A stretch of 64,000 nt of DNA from Diploptera punctata (Eukaryota > Arthropoda > Insecta > Blattodea > Blaberidae). Below the pieces are notes generated by a model, which saw nothing but the letters and a program-made list of their open reading frames with translations, was not told the origin of the DNA and made no database searches. The stretch is taken from positions 1,054,001 to 1,118,000 of the forward strand of contig JASPKZ010001601.1 of assembly GCA_030220185.1 (NCBI GenBank), in the 5' to 3' direction. A program made the position numbers and the translations under genes. The stretch's first letter is position 1. Each line of letters opens with the position of its first letter. This document shows positions 21,900-33,000 of the stretch, piece after piece.

Positions 21900-22340
21900 T
21901 CTTGGACATCTTTCAAAATTTTATTGTCAGCTTGTCCAGACTGGTTTGATTTATGTTGCACACCCTGGATGTCGATGTCAGCTCCATCCTATGGTTGGCC
22001 AAAGAACCTCCAAACAAGGTCACGCTCCGTCGGTATTTCAAAATTCATAACTCTGTTTTTGTTCTTCTGAATACAGATTTTTTCTCAAATAGTCAGCTCT
22101 TTTGTATTTTCTAACTGTTTTAATAATTTAGTGTCTGAATTTATATTATGTTTTTCAGACCAAACATGAGCAGCAACTGCAGATTTTTCTATTTCCCCAT
22201 TTTTAATATTTCTTATGTGTTATTTGGTTCTAATTTTTAGGTTTGTTTTTGTTTTTCTTATATATATCTTTTCACAACCCATGCAATCAATTTGATATAT
22301 TCCTGACTTTTTATTTTTCAGTTTTTTCATTTTTGTTGGT
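21900..22340 (-). pseudogene. mirrored GIY-YIG endonuclease arm, decayed
   Basis: The - strand of the left arm reads through the same segments (IQKN..VMNFEIPTERDLV, EKSAVAAHVWSEKH). One TAA at about 22218 and frameshifts interrupt it. Confidence 0.65.
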
Positions 22341-22447
22341 TTTTATTAGTTTATTTAAACTGTAGTTATTTTTCGGTGCTAATTTAATATTAAACTTCTC
22401 ACTGAAAAATAACTGCAGTTTAAATAAACTAATAAAAACCAACAAAA

Positions 22448-22903
22448 ATGAAAAAAACTGATAAAAATAAAAAGTCAGGAATATATCAAATTGAATGCAT
22501 GGGTTGTGAAAAGATATATATAGGGAAAACAAAAAGAAACCTAAAAATTAGAATCAAAGAACACACAAGAAATATTAAAAATGGGGAAATTGAAAAATCT
22601 GCAGTTGCTGCTCATGTTTGGTCTGAAAAACATAATATAAATTCAGACACTAAATTATTAAAACAGTTAGAAAATACAAAAGAGCTGACTATTTGGGAAA
22701 AAATCTATATTCAGAAGAACAGAAACAGAGTTATGAATTTTGAAATACCGACGGAGCGTGACCTTGTTTGGAGGTTCTTTGGCCAACCACAGGATGGAGC
22801 TAACATCGACATTCAGGTTGTGCAACATAAATCTAACCAGTCTGGACAAGCTGACGATAAAACAAATAGTTTTGAAACATGTTCAAGAACAAATCAACAT
22901 TAA
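22448..22903 (+). CDS. GIY-YIG endonuclease domain of a Penelope-like element
   Basis: Penelope-like elements encode a reverse transcriptase fused to a C-terminal GIY-YIG nuclease that nicks target DNA. This 151-codon frame keeps only the nuclease and its tail. The GIY motif is KSGIYQIECMGC (residues about 11-22), and YIG appears in EKIYIGKTKRNL (about 23-34). RIKEHTRNIKNGE, a conserved AAHVWSEKH and TIWEKIYIQKN follow. The domain is complete in sequence, with the GIY, YIG, Arg and His/Glu-type positions visible. The ATG at 22448 is only the first Met in the frame, since the parent protein began far upstream. It is retroelement-derived and not a host gene. Confidence 0.8.
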   Translation: MKKTDKNKKSGIYQIECMGCEKIYIGKTKRNLKIRIKEHTRNIKNGEIEKSAVAAHVWSEKHNINSDTKLLKQLENTKELTIWEKIYIQKNRNRVMNFEIPTERDLVWRFFGQPQDGANIDIQVVQHKSNQSGQADDKTNSFETCSRTNQH

Positions 22904-22935
22904 TATTGAGGTAAGATGATCAGACTGAATTTAAT

Positions 22936-23576
22936 TGCTATAGATTCCCTTGAAATGATTCCATGCTCAATCAAAGAACCGGGATTAAACATGAGTTCAG
23001 TTAGAAGTTAAGAGAATTTCACAATTAGCTTAAATAATTGATCCAGCTATTTTAAAATTTCCTAATAACGTATGGGTTTGTAGCTTTCATTGTGAGAAAC
23101 ATTTTAAACTGTAGTTAAAAAGAATAATTTAAAAACCATTAGATCTACTTAACAGGATGAATGAGTACTTTTTTTTTCTGTGACGAGAGGAGAGGATTTA
23201 GGAAGCAAGAGTCAATTCATTGATTTTTATTAAACATGATACCATGGAATTGTTTTGTAGAAGGTAAAGCATACTAACTGCTGTATGACATTACTTAAGT
23301 TGATGTAATAGTAATAATATTATAGTTTAAATTATTTGGTGTACTGAGAAACGGTAAGGCATCTTTTGTGCTTTTAGATGTTAATTTACTTTGTCATCAA
23401 ATTCTTAAAATGTTTTATATATAACTGATCCAAAGTAAATATAAACATCTTTTTCCTAAATTATTTTTATTATCCAATTCTCCATTATCAAAGCCTCCCA
23501 GTTTCCATGTATCTTACTGCAATTGAAATAGTATTATTGCTTATGCTTAAATGGCCAGAGTTCATATGATTTAATA
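22936..23576. other. unassigned stretch
   Basis: No gene or repeat recognised. Confidence 0.35.
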
Positions 23577-23577
23577 T

Positions 23578-24308
23578 GACTATTTAACTCATGCCCCAAA
23601 TGGGAGTCAATGACCAATCACGTTTCAATGATTCCTGTTTTACAACCAATCAGAGTCGTGTTTCACGAAATATTTATCAGTGTTAGGATTATCATATATT
23701 AAACAAAGCTCCTCCTTTTTAATATTCTGAACAGGTCTGACCGTTATTTTGCAGTGACTGAGCCTATAACAAATACGGCTACCAGATTGTATATAATAGT
23801 GCTTACATGTCAACATTTGTAGCAATTGATTATACCACCAAAAAAAGAAACCACTGTGTGGCACTGTCCTTTAAATTAAATTTTTTCCCAGGTAATAATC
23901 GATAAAAATATAATTGTCATATTTACATCATACGACATCAAAAATGAATTAATATACAGATTGATGTGTTTCATTTTTTCTCCACTAGAGAGCATTCTTA
24001 CAATATTGCGTTCCTTTGGCAATAAATAGTATGATCTGGTTGCAGTGATAAACAAAAGAAGCAGTAGAAGCGTACCTATCGTTTCTCATTTGTTTTCAAA
24101 CATCGCCGTTTACATTAAATATATAAATATTTTAAAATAACTATAGTTAAATAATGATTTGTGAGTAAACAGCTTAATTTTATTCGTTAAATAGTCCTAA
24201 CAAATGCCACTCTTGATTTCCAAATTCTCTAGATAAATTCACTCCTCACTTCGTGAGTCGTGAATTTATCGATAATTTGGAAATCACTCGTGGCATTACT
24301 TATGATAA
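23578..24308. repeat. dispersed repeat R with terminal hairpin (copy 1)
   Basis: Starting at GACTATTTAACTCATGCCC and ending CTCGTGGCATTACTTATGAT, it recurs at 59333-59768. The second copy lacks about 280 bp of the middle. The end is a strong hairpin built on GATAAATTCACTCCTCACTT and CGTGAATTTATC. The class is unknown. Confidence 0.75.
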
Positions 24309-25205
24309 ATTTGGGAATTTTTAACATTATGAGATTTATTAATAAGAATCAAATGAATTGTGAATTCTTCTTACCTCATACTTCCTATGTTTTTTTAAAC
24401 ACTGTACCGCAGTATTGGCAAACAATCTTCACCATCGTCGGCTGTTTTCACGACTGTCAATTTTTTCTTTTGCCAGTAATTATCCAAACTCCCATCTGGT
24501 GTATTTTTGAAGAACTTTATAATCAAGCTTGGTTCATCCAGAATCTCAAAGTTCATGGTTCTAGTATGGTTTTTTTAAATATATTTTCCCAAACTGTTAA
24601 ATCCAAAGGTTTAGATAGATGTTTCAAAAGTTTGCTTCTTTTTCAATTCTATGATTCTCTAATAAACTATGTGCTGCTATAGCTGATTTTTCAAGTTTCT
24701 AAAGTGTTCTATTATACAAGTTTCCAAGATCCTTTTTGTTTTTCCTATATATATCCTATTGCAATCAATTTGATAAATTCCAGACTTTTTGTTGTCTGGG
24801 GTGTTAACTTTATTATTAGTTAACAGAAGATTACCCAGGCTGAATTTGTTAGTTGCAGCTAATGTTATATTTTCTGAAAATTTTTTATTAGAGAATCATA
24901 GAATTGAAAAAAGAAGCAAAACTTTTGATACATCTATCTAAACCTTTGGGTTTAAGTTTGGGAAAATATATATATTCAAAAAAACCATACTAGAACCATG
25001 AACTTTGAGATTCCGGATGAACCAAGCTTGATTACAAAGTTCTTCAAAAATACACCAAATAGCAGTTTGCATAATTACTGGCAAAAGAAAAAATTGACAC
25101 TCATGAAAACAGCTGAAGATTGTAAAGATGTTTGCTGATAGTGCAGTGCTGTGTTTAATAAAACATAGAAGTATGAGGTAAGAAGAATTCACAATTCATT
25201 TTATT
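24309..25205. mobile_element. Penelope fold-back (0.9 kb)
   Basis: It belongs to the 14266-14857 family. The left arm, read on the - strand, includes endonuclease parts (KSGIYQIDCN near 24770-24790, IYIGKTKR). The right arm retains NHTRTMNFEIPDEPSLITKF then TATGAGGTAAG. The arms are of unequal length, so the inner left segment is unpaired. Confidence 0.8.
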
Positions 25206-25225
25206 CTTATATTATGAACTTGTGG

Positions 25226-25390
25226 ATATTTTTCAGGCTGTTGGCTGTGGTCATGAGGCTTATAAATCTAATAAAATTTGAATGAAATAGCCAATCCTTG
25301 AGAATGCAGACACAGTCTCTGGTGAAAAGTTGGAGAAGTTTAAGCATCACAACCATGGCCAACAGCCTGGAAAATGTCTACAAGATCACA
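25226..25390. repeat. diverged fold-back related to 41557-42150
   Basis: GGCTGTTGGCTGTGGTCATG at the left and CATGGCCAACAGCCTGGAAA at the right are inverted. The segment CACAGTCTCTGGTGAAAAG matches the centre of the 41.6-kb element. Confidence 0.5.
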
Positions 25391-25814
25391 ATAGTATTAT
25401 GGCCATTAGTTATATAGAAAGAAAGTAAATTTTAGAAGTGTTAGGGGCAACAACAAAAACAGTGCCACTTGTAGCGACAGCTATCTGCTTCTGATGGTAA
25501 AGAGAATTGTACACGAGAAAAAAATACTTAACATTTATATCAGAAGCCTGAATAGGTAATGGTTTGCACACTAGCATTTCGGGTTCAAATCCCAATTTAC
25601 ACATTTTTCCTTTTATTCAAAATAGCAAAAATAGTTTTTATTAAAACTTAATACAAAAACATCAAAAGAAGCCACTGGGTTTATAATAAAAAATTCCCAA
25701 ATGTCTTCTTAATAAAGAAGCCGCTATTTGCAAAGATAGGAACAAAGGTTTCATAGCAATTGGTGCATGGGAATTTACAACGTAGATAAGAGAAAACTTT
25801 GCGTTTAGATTGTA

Positions 25815-25895
25815 ATTCACCCGGGTATCTCAGTCGGTAGAGCATTGGCCTGGAAAAGGTCCGGAGTTTGAGTCTCAGTCTGGGCATATAATTTT
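25815..25895 (+). repeat. tRNA-like SINE core
   Basis: CCCGGGTATCTCAGTCGGTA followed by GTTTGAGTCTCAGTCTGGGC gives A- and B-box-like blocks and a closing stem. The 3' side continues ATAATTTTCTTCTTCAAATA, as in the other tRNA-core repeats. I regard it as a repeat and not a tRNA gene. Confidence 0.5.
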
Positions 25896-26245
25896 CTTCT
25901 TCAAATATGAGCAAAAACAGTGTTTAAGAATATTGATTTAAGGTCTGATAACCATAAGTGTTTCCCCCCCCCCCCCAATTGAGTCTAATAGTTTACATGC
26001 TAGAATCTTGGGAGAGGTATTTGAAACTCAAGGTCTGCAGACAACCTAGTTCCTACATCTCTTCCAATGGAAGTTAATCCCTGACAGTTGGTAGATCACA
26101 TAAAGGGCAGGGGATGTAAGTAATCACATGTGCAAAATTTATAGCAGTAATTTCAGTTTATTCTTTTAATATTTTATTTAAAATACATTTTGTTGCTATC
26201 AAAGTGGCTTTCATTTTCATGCAACGAAAAAAAAAATGTTATAGA

Positions 26246-26740
26246 TAACATATTTTAATCGACTCACCTCATACATTTTCAAACTTCTTTGATACCGACG
26301 GTTTAAGACAATATCATGTCCTTCATCAGTCATGGCGTCCACTGATGAAATTCCGTGATTGTTGTTTTCTTTAGTGACATCACCTCTTGTGCTGCCATCT
26401 TTCGTTGGGATTATAAACTTTGTAATTAAATTCATAGATCGATATTTATTCTTCTGAATGAATATCATTTCCCAAATTGTCAATTCCAACTGTTTTAAAA
26501 CTTAAATTACAAAGTTTATAATCCCAACGAAAGATGGCAGCACAAGAGGTGATGTCACTAAAGAAATCAACAATCACGGAATTTCATCAGTGGACACCAT
26601 GACTGATGAAGGACATGATATTGTCTGAAACCGTCGGTATCAAAGAAGTTTGAAAATGTATGAGGTGAGTCGATTAAAATATGTTCTCCACTCACTATTA
26701 ATGATATAACCTCATAATGTTTACTTCCCAATATTAATTT
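26246..26740. mobile_element. Penelope fold-back (family of 9555-10100)
   Basis: GACTCACCTCATACATTTTC at the left mirrors TATGAGGTGAGTCGATT at the right. The right arm ends with CCTCATAATGTTTACTTCCC. The left outer block is missing, so it is truncated on that side. Confidence 0.8.
26603..26645 (+). ncRNA. hammerhead-like core
   Basis: CTGATGA (26603-26609), a GGACA/TGTCT hairpin, GAAA, then a CC/GG mini-hairpin and UA. Helix I is about 3 bp. One unpaired base follows CTGATGA, as in the other families. Confidence 0.45.
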
Positions 26741-26751
26741 AAATATAACTA

Positions 26752-27275
26752 AGGAAAATATGTTAACTAACAAACTGTCTTTCTCGTCCTTACTATGTTG
26801 CCACTTCCTGTCCTTTGTATTATGTTGTTTGATTGGCAGGTAGAGAGCTGACAAATACTATGTATTTTAATGATCCGTCATTCTGCGCGGTCAGTGGCAG
26901 AATGACTAACTTGACAACCCTGCTACTTTTGGGATTACATCTAGGAATGAGCTGTCTCTTCTCTGCCCTTCTCATTGCATGTTGCCACTTGTGATTTATT
27001 GTGAGGCTGGTAACAGAGAGACGACAAATACTGTGATTTTAAATGATCCGATCAGCTTGAGCATTCCGTGATAAATTACTAATTTCACAACCATGTTAAG
27101 ATCTTTCACACTTGTTTAGAGCTTCTCCCCCCACATTTGAATTTGAAAAATTTGAATACATGATGGGATGTACAGGTTTTTCCTACATCCCTTCCGCAGA
27201 TTCAGTAGATCGGCGACACTAGCGCTAAAACTCTTCCCCTCTGCCTGTGAACAGTTAACTTGGGTGTGTAATATA
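26752..27275. repeat. dispersed 0.5-kb repeat (copy 2)
   Basis: Direct copy of 12235-12770. It shares GATCGGCGACACTAGCGCTA and GGCAGGTAGAGAGCTGACAA. Confidence 0.7.
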
Positions 27276-27363
27276 TGTTATAATTCTCTAGTCTAAACGA
27301 ATGGGCAATTTTTTGAAAAGGGCACATGTCAAATATCCTTGATATTTGAGTTGTCAATAAAAT

Positions 27364-27601
27364 TTATATATTAAATTTGGGAATTTTTAACATTATGAGG
27401 TTCAATTAATAATAATTAAATGAATCATGATTTTTTCTTACCTCATACATCTATGTTTCTTTAAACACAGCACTGCAGTATCGGCGACACTTTGTCGTCA
27501 TCGTCAGCTGTTTTCACGACAAAGTGTCGCCGATACTGCAGTGCTGTGTTTAAAGAAACATAGATGTATGAGGTAAGAAAAAATCATGATTCATTTAATT
27601 A
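27364..27601. mobile_element. Penelope fold-back, 13-bp TSD
   Basis: TTGTCAATAAAAT flanks it at 27351-27363 and 27602-27614. The arms contain CTTACCTCATACATCTATG and GTCGCCGATACTGCAGTGCT. It is a compact non-coding member. Confidence 0.85.
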
Positions 27602-27669
27602 TTGTCAATAAAATGTTTTCTAATTTATGCCACCAGATTGTCATTTCAACATTCTTGTATTCTCTTCTT

Positions 27670-28318
27670 GGCATTGTAACCCATTTCCAGGCAGCCTGAA
27701 AGGTGGAGTTACACTTCCCCTATGATATATAATAGGCGATGGCGCACCAGGAGAAGCCTTAATCTTCTTGTAAGACCATGTTTTCCTTAACAGAGATTTA
27801 GACGCTCTCCCCTAACAGGGAAGATTTTGAACCATACTAATTTAGTTACACTTGTTTTTTGTATAGATGTCATACTGACATCTAGAAAAACAAGGTAGTG
27901 CTAGGACGGAAAAATTAAGTAAATTTTGCTTAGAGACCTTTTCATTCAGGGTTAAGGATCTTTTACGAGCCTGAAAAACTTCAGACTTGGGACCCACTGC
28001 TTAAAATCCCTCCCGGAGGACTTGCTCCTTTGATTTTCCCATCCTAAAAAAAGTCAATCGACCCCGGCCGGGTTTGAACCTTCAACCAGAGGCAAGGAGC
28101 ATAACCGAGGCTGATAGAAGCCTCAATTCTAACTTAATCTAATGAGGTGAATGTGATGATGGCCACATGTTTGGGCCTTAAAATATCCTGACATTTGTCT
28201 TACAGGTGAGGAAAAACCCCGAACAAAACCTCACCCAGGAAACTTGTCCTGACTGAGGATCGAACTTGGGCCTGCAGCATGCTACCTCAAGACCACAGTG
28301 GTGGACATAATAAGGTCT
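27670..28318 (-). mobile_element. SINE family D with a second tRNA-like insert
   Basis: The - strand head lies at 28145-28315 (CCACTGTGGTCTTGAGGTAG, GTTCGATCCTCAGTC). Its body continues at 27670-27775 (TGGCGCACCAGGAG). Between them (about 27776-28125) is other sequence with its own B-box-like CCGGGTTTGAACC (- strand GGTTCAAACCCGG), suggesting a nested SINE. Confidence 0.65.
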
Positions 28319-28319
28319 G

Positions 28320-29318
28320 TTGTCTATCACAAATAATAGAATTTGCTTAATATTTGGCAGAAGAGATTTGACACCATTCTTCAAATAGGTCATCTGCCAC
28401 TTCCTTGTGAAATTGCTATTTTTTAGAGGTGAACATTAATATTTTAGGTACAAATCTTTCACATGACCCAGCATAAAGAGTATCAATCTCACACCTTAAT
28501 CACAGGTGTCTACAATTTACCATCAACATGGGTGGATTCCATTAAAACTTTGTACCAAGTTATTTTTTCCATTTGAAACCAAGATTTTTCAGTTCATTCA
28601 ATAAATACCTTTTTCTTACCATAAAATAAGTATCTTGCCTTAAGTGATTCTATTCAATTTCTGTAGCGTGAGAAATTATTTTCTCTCATCTTCAATCTCT
28701 ACATATAAAAAGGAATGTGCGAGCATAACTCTGGAACTCCTGGAGCAATTTCAACCAAATTTGGTACACACATCTGCTTCCACTAGTAAAGCTAAAGCAG
28801 ATAGGTCTTGATGTGGCAGGAGAAATCCAGAAGTTTGTGGATTGAAAGGAAATATGAGAAATGCTAACAAAGATAGAAAAACTGCATGTAATTTAGGCTA
28901 GAAAACCAAACAAAGGGAGAAAAAACTCTTTTAAATAGGAAAATGAAATGTCTTCAGACTTGTAGACTCAAGTGTGAAGACAGATTTGAAGTTACAGAAA
29001 CAATGTTTTCAATGAATTTATTCAACTGTGGGGGATTGTAACTTCCGACTTTCTTAAGTTGGAGGATTGATTGAAATTAAAAAGTGAAACAGTCTAAGGA
29101 AAGGAAGAAGACTAACAAACAGCACCTTACACAAGTCTCTGTCACCCAGATACAGCTTGGAAATGAAGGGAGACAAGAAGTGTATTTGCTACGGTTGTTT
29201 ATGTGAGCCTAATACATTTTTTGATACCATTATTCAGAAAAAGAGCCAGTGATCCTGGAATCCCACAAGATCAAAGAGGGAAGCGTGAACCTCCTCAGAA
29301 AGCATCTCCAAATAGAAT
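28320..29318. other. unassigned stretch
   Basis: The segment 28735-28775 (GGAACTCCTGGAGCAATTTC, AACCAAATTTGGTACACA) resembles a recurrent arthropod repeat, but I cannot name it. No gene is seen. Confidence 0.35.
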
Positions 29319-29319
29319 T

Positions 29320-29518
29320 GAACATTTAACTTTTACAAGAATTAATCACTGAGGTTTAATTTATGATAAAATCAAAAGAGGGAAGATGTGTTTCTTCCGA
29401 TCGACATAACATCAGTCACAAAGATTGTACTGAAGATGAGACCGTTATGGTCTTGAAATTGCGATTTACTTAGAAGATTTATATGACGAGAGGTAGGAAA
29501 CATTTGATTTATCAAGAA
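29320..29518 (+). mobile_element. single-arm Penelope end
   Basis: TCTTCCGATCGACATAACAT, CTGAAGATGAGACCGTTATG, GAAATTGCGATTT and GAGAGGTAGG are in order, matching one arm of 18881-19201. No mirror copy is present. Confidence 0.7.
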
Positions 29519-29559
29519 TTGAACATGCTCACCAGCATTGATGACACTCTAGGAGATCA

Positions 29560-30178
29560 TCACACGTAGAAATACATTATATAATGGAAATGGACAGCTA
29601 ATGACAAATGAGGGAAATTTTGAGGAAGTGGCTGAATTCAAATACCCAGGAACAATAATCACAAATAGGAATGAGATGCACAAAGAAATTAAACATAGGC
29701 TCAATTCTGGAAATGTGTGCTATTATGCATTGCAGAGACTTTTGATGTCCCAACTCCTTTCAAAAAACGTTAAACTGAAAATATATTCTGGGTGCGAAAC
29801 ATGGACTCTTACTTTAAGGGGAGGAAATCAGATTACCACTTTTTGAGTATAAAGTTCTTAGGAAAATTTTTGGACCAAAGAGTGATGAACAGACAGGCGA
29901 ATGGCAATGACTACGTAACAATGAACTACATGGTCTTTATAGGAAGCCAGATATAATAAGAACAGTTAAGTCTCGTAGACTGCGATGGGCAGGACATGTT
30001 GCGCGTATGGGGAATGAAAGACGTGCATGGAAGCTTCTTGTAGAAAAGCCAGAGGGGAAAATGCCCAGTTGGTAGACCAAGAATGAGGTGGGAAAAATAG
30101 CATTAACTATGATTTGAGGGAAGTAGATTATACAGGGAATGATTGGAAAGCATTAGCTCAGGATAGGGATGTATTTTT
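29560..30178 (+). mobile_element. LINE 3' fragment (family D), 3'-truncated
   Basis: EVAEFKYPGTIITNRNEMHK begins the frame at 29601. YSGCETWTLTLR, then after stops DLREVDYTGNDWKALAQDRD, follow. It stops abruptly inside the codon run after GGATAGGGATGTAT, short of the usual end, and abuts the RpL32 3' flank. Confidence 0.8.
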
Positions 30179-30248
30179 TATACTTTGATATCCTTAGAAT
30201 ATAATCTGGAAAATACTGATAATAAATACACGAAATTATGTAAGCTTT

Positions 30249-30254
30249 TTTATT
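30249..30254 (-). terminator. RpL32: RpL32 poly(A) signal
   Basis: AATAAA on the - strand, 25 nt downstream of the stop codon. Confidence 0.75.
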
Positions 30255-30279
30255 GTATCACTTTAAAAAAATTCAAAGT

Positions 30280-30684
30280 TTATTCATTCTCCTCGCTACG
30301 GAGACGAGCATTTGCATTTGTAACACGAATAGAAAGCTGCTGTGCTCGTTCCACAATTGTTTTTCGTTTTTTTGAAGATACTGCATGTGCAATTTCAGCA
30401 CAGAACTTGCGGTTTTGCATCATGAGGATTTCAAGTTCCTTCACATTGTGTACCAAAACCTTCCTGAAACCAGTTGGCAGCATGTGCTTGGTTTTCTTAT
30501 TGCTACCATAACCGATAGATGGCATCAGGTACTGGCCCTTGAAGCGCCTTCGCACCCTGTTGTCAATACCTTTAGGCTTCCTCCATGACTTCTTCAATTT
30601 CTTGTAGCGGTCACTCTGATGGCGGATAAAATGCTTAGTTCTCTTCTTGACAATTTTAGGTCTGTACACGGGTCGAATTGCCAT
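30280..30684 (-). CDS. RpL32: 60S ribosomal protein L32 (eL32)
   Basis: eL32 is a structural protein of the large cytosolic ribosomal subunit. The uninterrupted 134-codon frame begins [20 protein letters not shown], contains [20 protein letters not shown] and [20 protein letters not shown], and ends LRSEENE. Its length is that usual for insect RpL32, and no frame damage is visible. Upstream (higher coordinates) TTTTTTTTACAG ends at 30698, leaving 13 nt of 5' UTR before the ATG. So the gene has a 5' UTR intron, while the coding region has none. AATAAA lies 25 nt past the stop. There is no poly(A) tract or target duplication as a retrocopy would show. Still, LINE family D fragments border it on both sides. 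A live gene is most likely. Confidence 0.95.
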   Translation of the reverse strand: MAIRPVYRPKIVKKRTKHFIRHQSDRYKKLKKSWRKPKGIDNRVRRRFKGQYLMPSIGYGSNKKTKHMLPTGFRKVLVHNVKELEILMMQNRKFCAEIAHAVSSKKRKTIVERAQQLSIRVTNANARLRSEENE

Positions 30685-30697
30685 TTTCTATGTTTAT

Positions 30698-30710
30698 CTG
30701 TAAAAAAAAG
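30698..30710 (-). promoter_or_regulatory. RpL32: RpL32 5' UTR splice acceptor
   Basis: On the - strand a run of eight T is followed by ACAG, and 13 nt later by the RpL32 ATG. The first non-coding exon could not be located with confidence. Confidence 0.6.
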
Positions 30711-30764
30711 ATAAACATTTCAGATACATACATCATCTATTTGGTTTACAAAGAAAACAAATTT

Positions 30765-30992
30765 AATAGGGAATGAAAGATGTGCACGAAAGCTTCTTGT
30801 AGGAAAACCAGAAGGAAAACGCCCAGTTGGTAGACCAAGAATGAGGTGAGAGAATAACAGTAACTATGATTTGGGGGAAGTAGATTATACAGGGGATGAT
30901 TGGAAAACATTGGCTCAGGATAGGGACATATGGAAAGCTTATGTCAGCATGGCCATGAACCTACGGGTTTGATAGTGCCAGTGAGTTAGTTA
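30765..30992 (+). mobile_element. LINE 3' end (family D)
   Basis: It reads KLLVGKPEGKRPVGRPRMR, then DYTGDDWKTLAQDRDIWKAY and MNLRV. It ends with GCCAGTGAGTTAGTTAAGAA, the complete 3' end missing from the copy at 29560-30178. Confidence 0.8.
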
Positions 30993-30994
30993 AG

Positions 30995-32228
30995 AAATTT
31001 AATTTGTATTTTCAAACTCATAAGTGTATATAATTTCAAACGTGTGATAAGATTTTTTTCCAAGTCCAAATAGATACCAAGTGCCATGCATCGGTAAATG
31101 AAATTGGACAGGCATATTAATCATATGATGCAGCAAAATTATAGAACTATTGTTATTATCATCTCGGCGTACCATGCAGTACCAGTGGCGGCGCAACCTT
31201 ACAACCTGAAACATATGCACTAATCCCTTCCATTCGTACGTGTATCTGTGCAAACGTTTGAAGGGCGCGCAGTAGACCGCTGACACTAATGTATCTATGT
31301 CAGGCTGATAGCACTCGTAGAGAGACGTAATATTGAGCCAAGGATGTCATCGTTCAATCTGGAGAGTGTTTTAGATTTGATATGATTTCTCAGCAATTAA
31401 TTTTGAAATCCAGTAACTATCAAGTACTGAATTCTCTGAAAGTGGTCGTCTGCTATCGTTTTGGAGTGTTTGCTGCTTTACATTATTTAAAAATTCCATC
31501 CTGTCATCCCCTGTGTAAACAAAACATACAATGTCCCCTATGTCTATTATTTATGAATTTGAACTCCATGCATGTTACCTAATGTATTTTAAAAGTATAT
31601 ATCATTAATATGTCCCTGTGAAAATATAGTTATATATTTATAATTGTGCCTGTGCCTCTCTGTATTGATTTGCATGTGAAGATCTGAAATGTCGTGGGAT
31701 ATTACAGTGTTTCACACGATGGAACCGCCCAGAACACAATAAACTTTCGTGCCATTCTGAATGCAAGAATAATAATTTACCCAGTCTGTATTAAAATTAT
31801 ATCGGTGTTTAGAATTTGCCTGGCTCACGCTGGATTGAATGCCACTGACTCTCACTGTGTACCTGCATCTCCAGTGCAGATACAAATGAGTAGAATGGGT
31901 ATCGGCAGGCAGGTTTCTTATGAGTTCTCGGAGCCCAAGCTCCCCATGTCTGATCTATTCATGTCCCTTTATTAGGTTTTATGGTGGACAGATGAGTCAG
32001 TATGTTTGTTATTCTATTAGAATTTCAAGATTCACGGAGAAATGGGATTTGCAAATTTATCAGGAAATCTTGGAAGACTGAGAAAACAAAGTTTATTTAG
32101 AAAAAGTCCAAATTTAACAATCATTTGTACACTTTGTTTATCTCTATAAGATAGGTGTCAGATCATATCACTGATTTATTAATTTTGTCTGTTCATTATT
32201 TAATTTAGTATATATTCCTTAATTGTCG
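30995..32228. other. unassigned stretch upstream of RpL32
   Basis: The RpL32 promoter and first exon should lie in or beyond this interval on the - strand. A 93-codon frame at 31694-31975 has no recognised domain. Confidence 0.35.
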
Positions 32229-32230
32229 AT

Positions 32231-32395
32231 TTAACTCTTTTGAGTCCGGTGGTGGTACTAATACCACTGCATTTAAATGACACAAACCGGAGAAAATTAA
32301 ATTCCTCAGCAAGCCTGTGCCGGCAGATTTAATTTCCTCCGGCTTGTGTCATTAAATGCTGTGGTACTAGTCCACCGCCGGACTCGAAGTGTTAA
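32231..32395. mobile_element. piggyBac-like MITE with TTAA ends
   Basis: TTAA at 32231-32234 and 32392-32395 borders imperfect inverted repeats CTTTTGAGTCCGGTGGTGGT and CACTTCGAGTCCGGCGGTGG (complement of the right end). The inner palindrome continues (ATTTAATTTCCTCCGG). TTAA target sites are characteristic of piggyBac elements. No transposase is present. Confidence 0.7.
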
Positions 32396-32419
32396 AGAAA
32401 AAAAGTCCATTATTTGGCA

Positions 32420-33000
32420 GACACAAATTCTTCTAAGTTCCACAGAATCGCAGTGCACATGCGCGAGTTGCTGTAATGGTTAATGTAGCTTCCAGTAGAT
32501 GGCTTTGCAGTCAGTGTTACCAACTTTGGGAATAAATTCCCAAATACTAAAAAAATGGACGTAAACTAACTTGCCATTTCCTAACCAAAAGAAAACAATT
32601 TACATGCATATTATTTATTCCCAAATGCTAAAAAAAAGAAGAAAAAAGAAGTACAAACTTCCCATTTCCTAACCTAACAAAACAATTTACATGCATATTA
32701 TTTAATAAACTAATTTTATGTACACTAACAATAAATATAGTTTGAAATTATTTTCAAATGTTGGTAACTCAGATTTGAGAGCCATCTAGTCGATGTTACA
32801 TGAAGCATTTCCGCATCTCTAGAACCCGATGCACAAATTTCGCATAATTTATGAATATTTAAAAATTGTAAGAAATGTTTATAAAATGGTTCCAAAATGT
32901 TTAAAATAGTACAAAAAGTGTTTAGTGCATCAGTGGCATAAGAATATGTGTAGAATTGTGTCTGCCAAATAACGTACCTTACCCAAAATAATTCATCATA
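32420..33000. repeat. dispersed TIR-family repeat T (copy 1)
   Basis: It shares GTTCCACAGAATCGCAGTGC, AATGGACGTAAACTAACTTG and AATTTACATGCATATTATTT with copies at 35724-36315, 36395-38023 and, more distantly, 38160-38870 and 40680-41420. No coding is seen. Confidence 0.7.

Larger units (their letters stand above)
21822..22935. mobile_element. 1.1-kb Penelope palindrome carrying two endonuclease arms
   Basis: The outer block TAGGAAGTGATATTTTGAGG starts it. Arms meet near 22390. The left arm encodes on the - strand the same GIY-YIG endonuclease that the right arm encodes on the + strand. The arms differ at many positions (for example the GATGTCAGC versus TAACATCGA regions), so the palindrome is real and old enough to diverge. 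No RT domain is included: the arms stop in the linker before the endonuclease. Confidence 0.85.

Noticed and set aside
22448..22903. domesticated host GIY-YIG nuclease
   Set aside because: Mirrored, diverged copies and the shared 3' ends show it is part of a retroelement population.
21822..22935. palindromes as chimeric-read or assembly artefacts
   Set aside because: The arms differ by many substitutions and small indels and several palindromes have TSDs outside them. An artefact would give identical arms.
31694..31975. 93-codon frame as a gene
   Set aside because: No domain or codon pattern that I can support.
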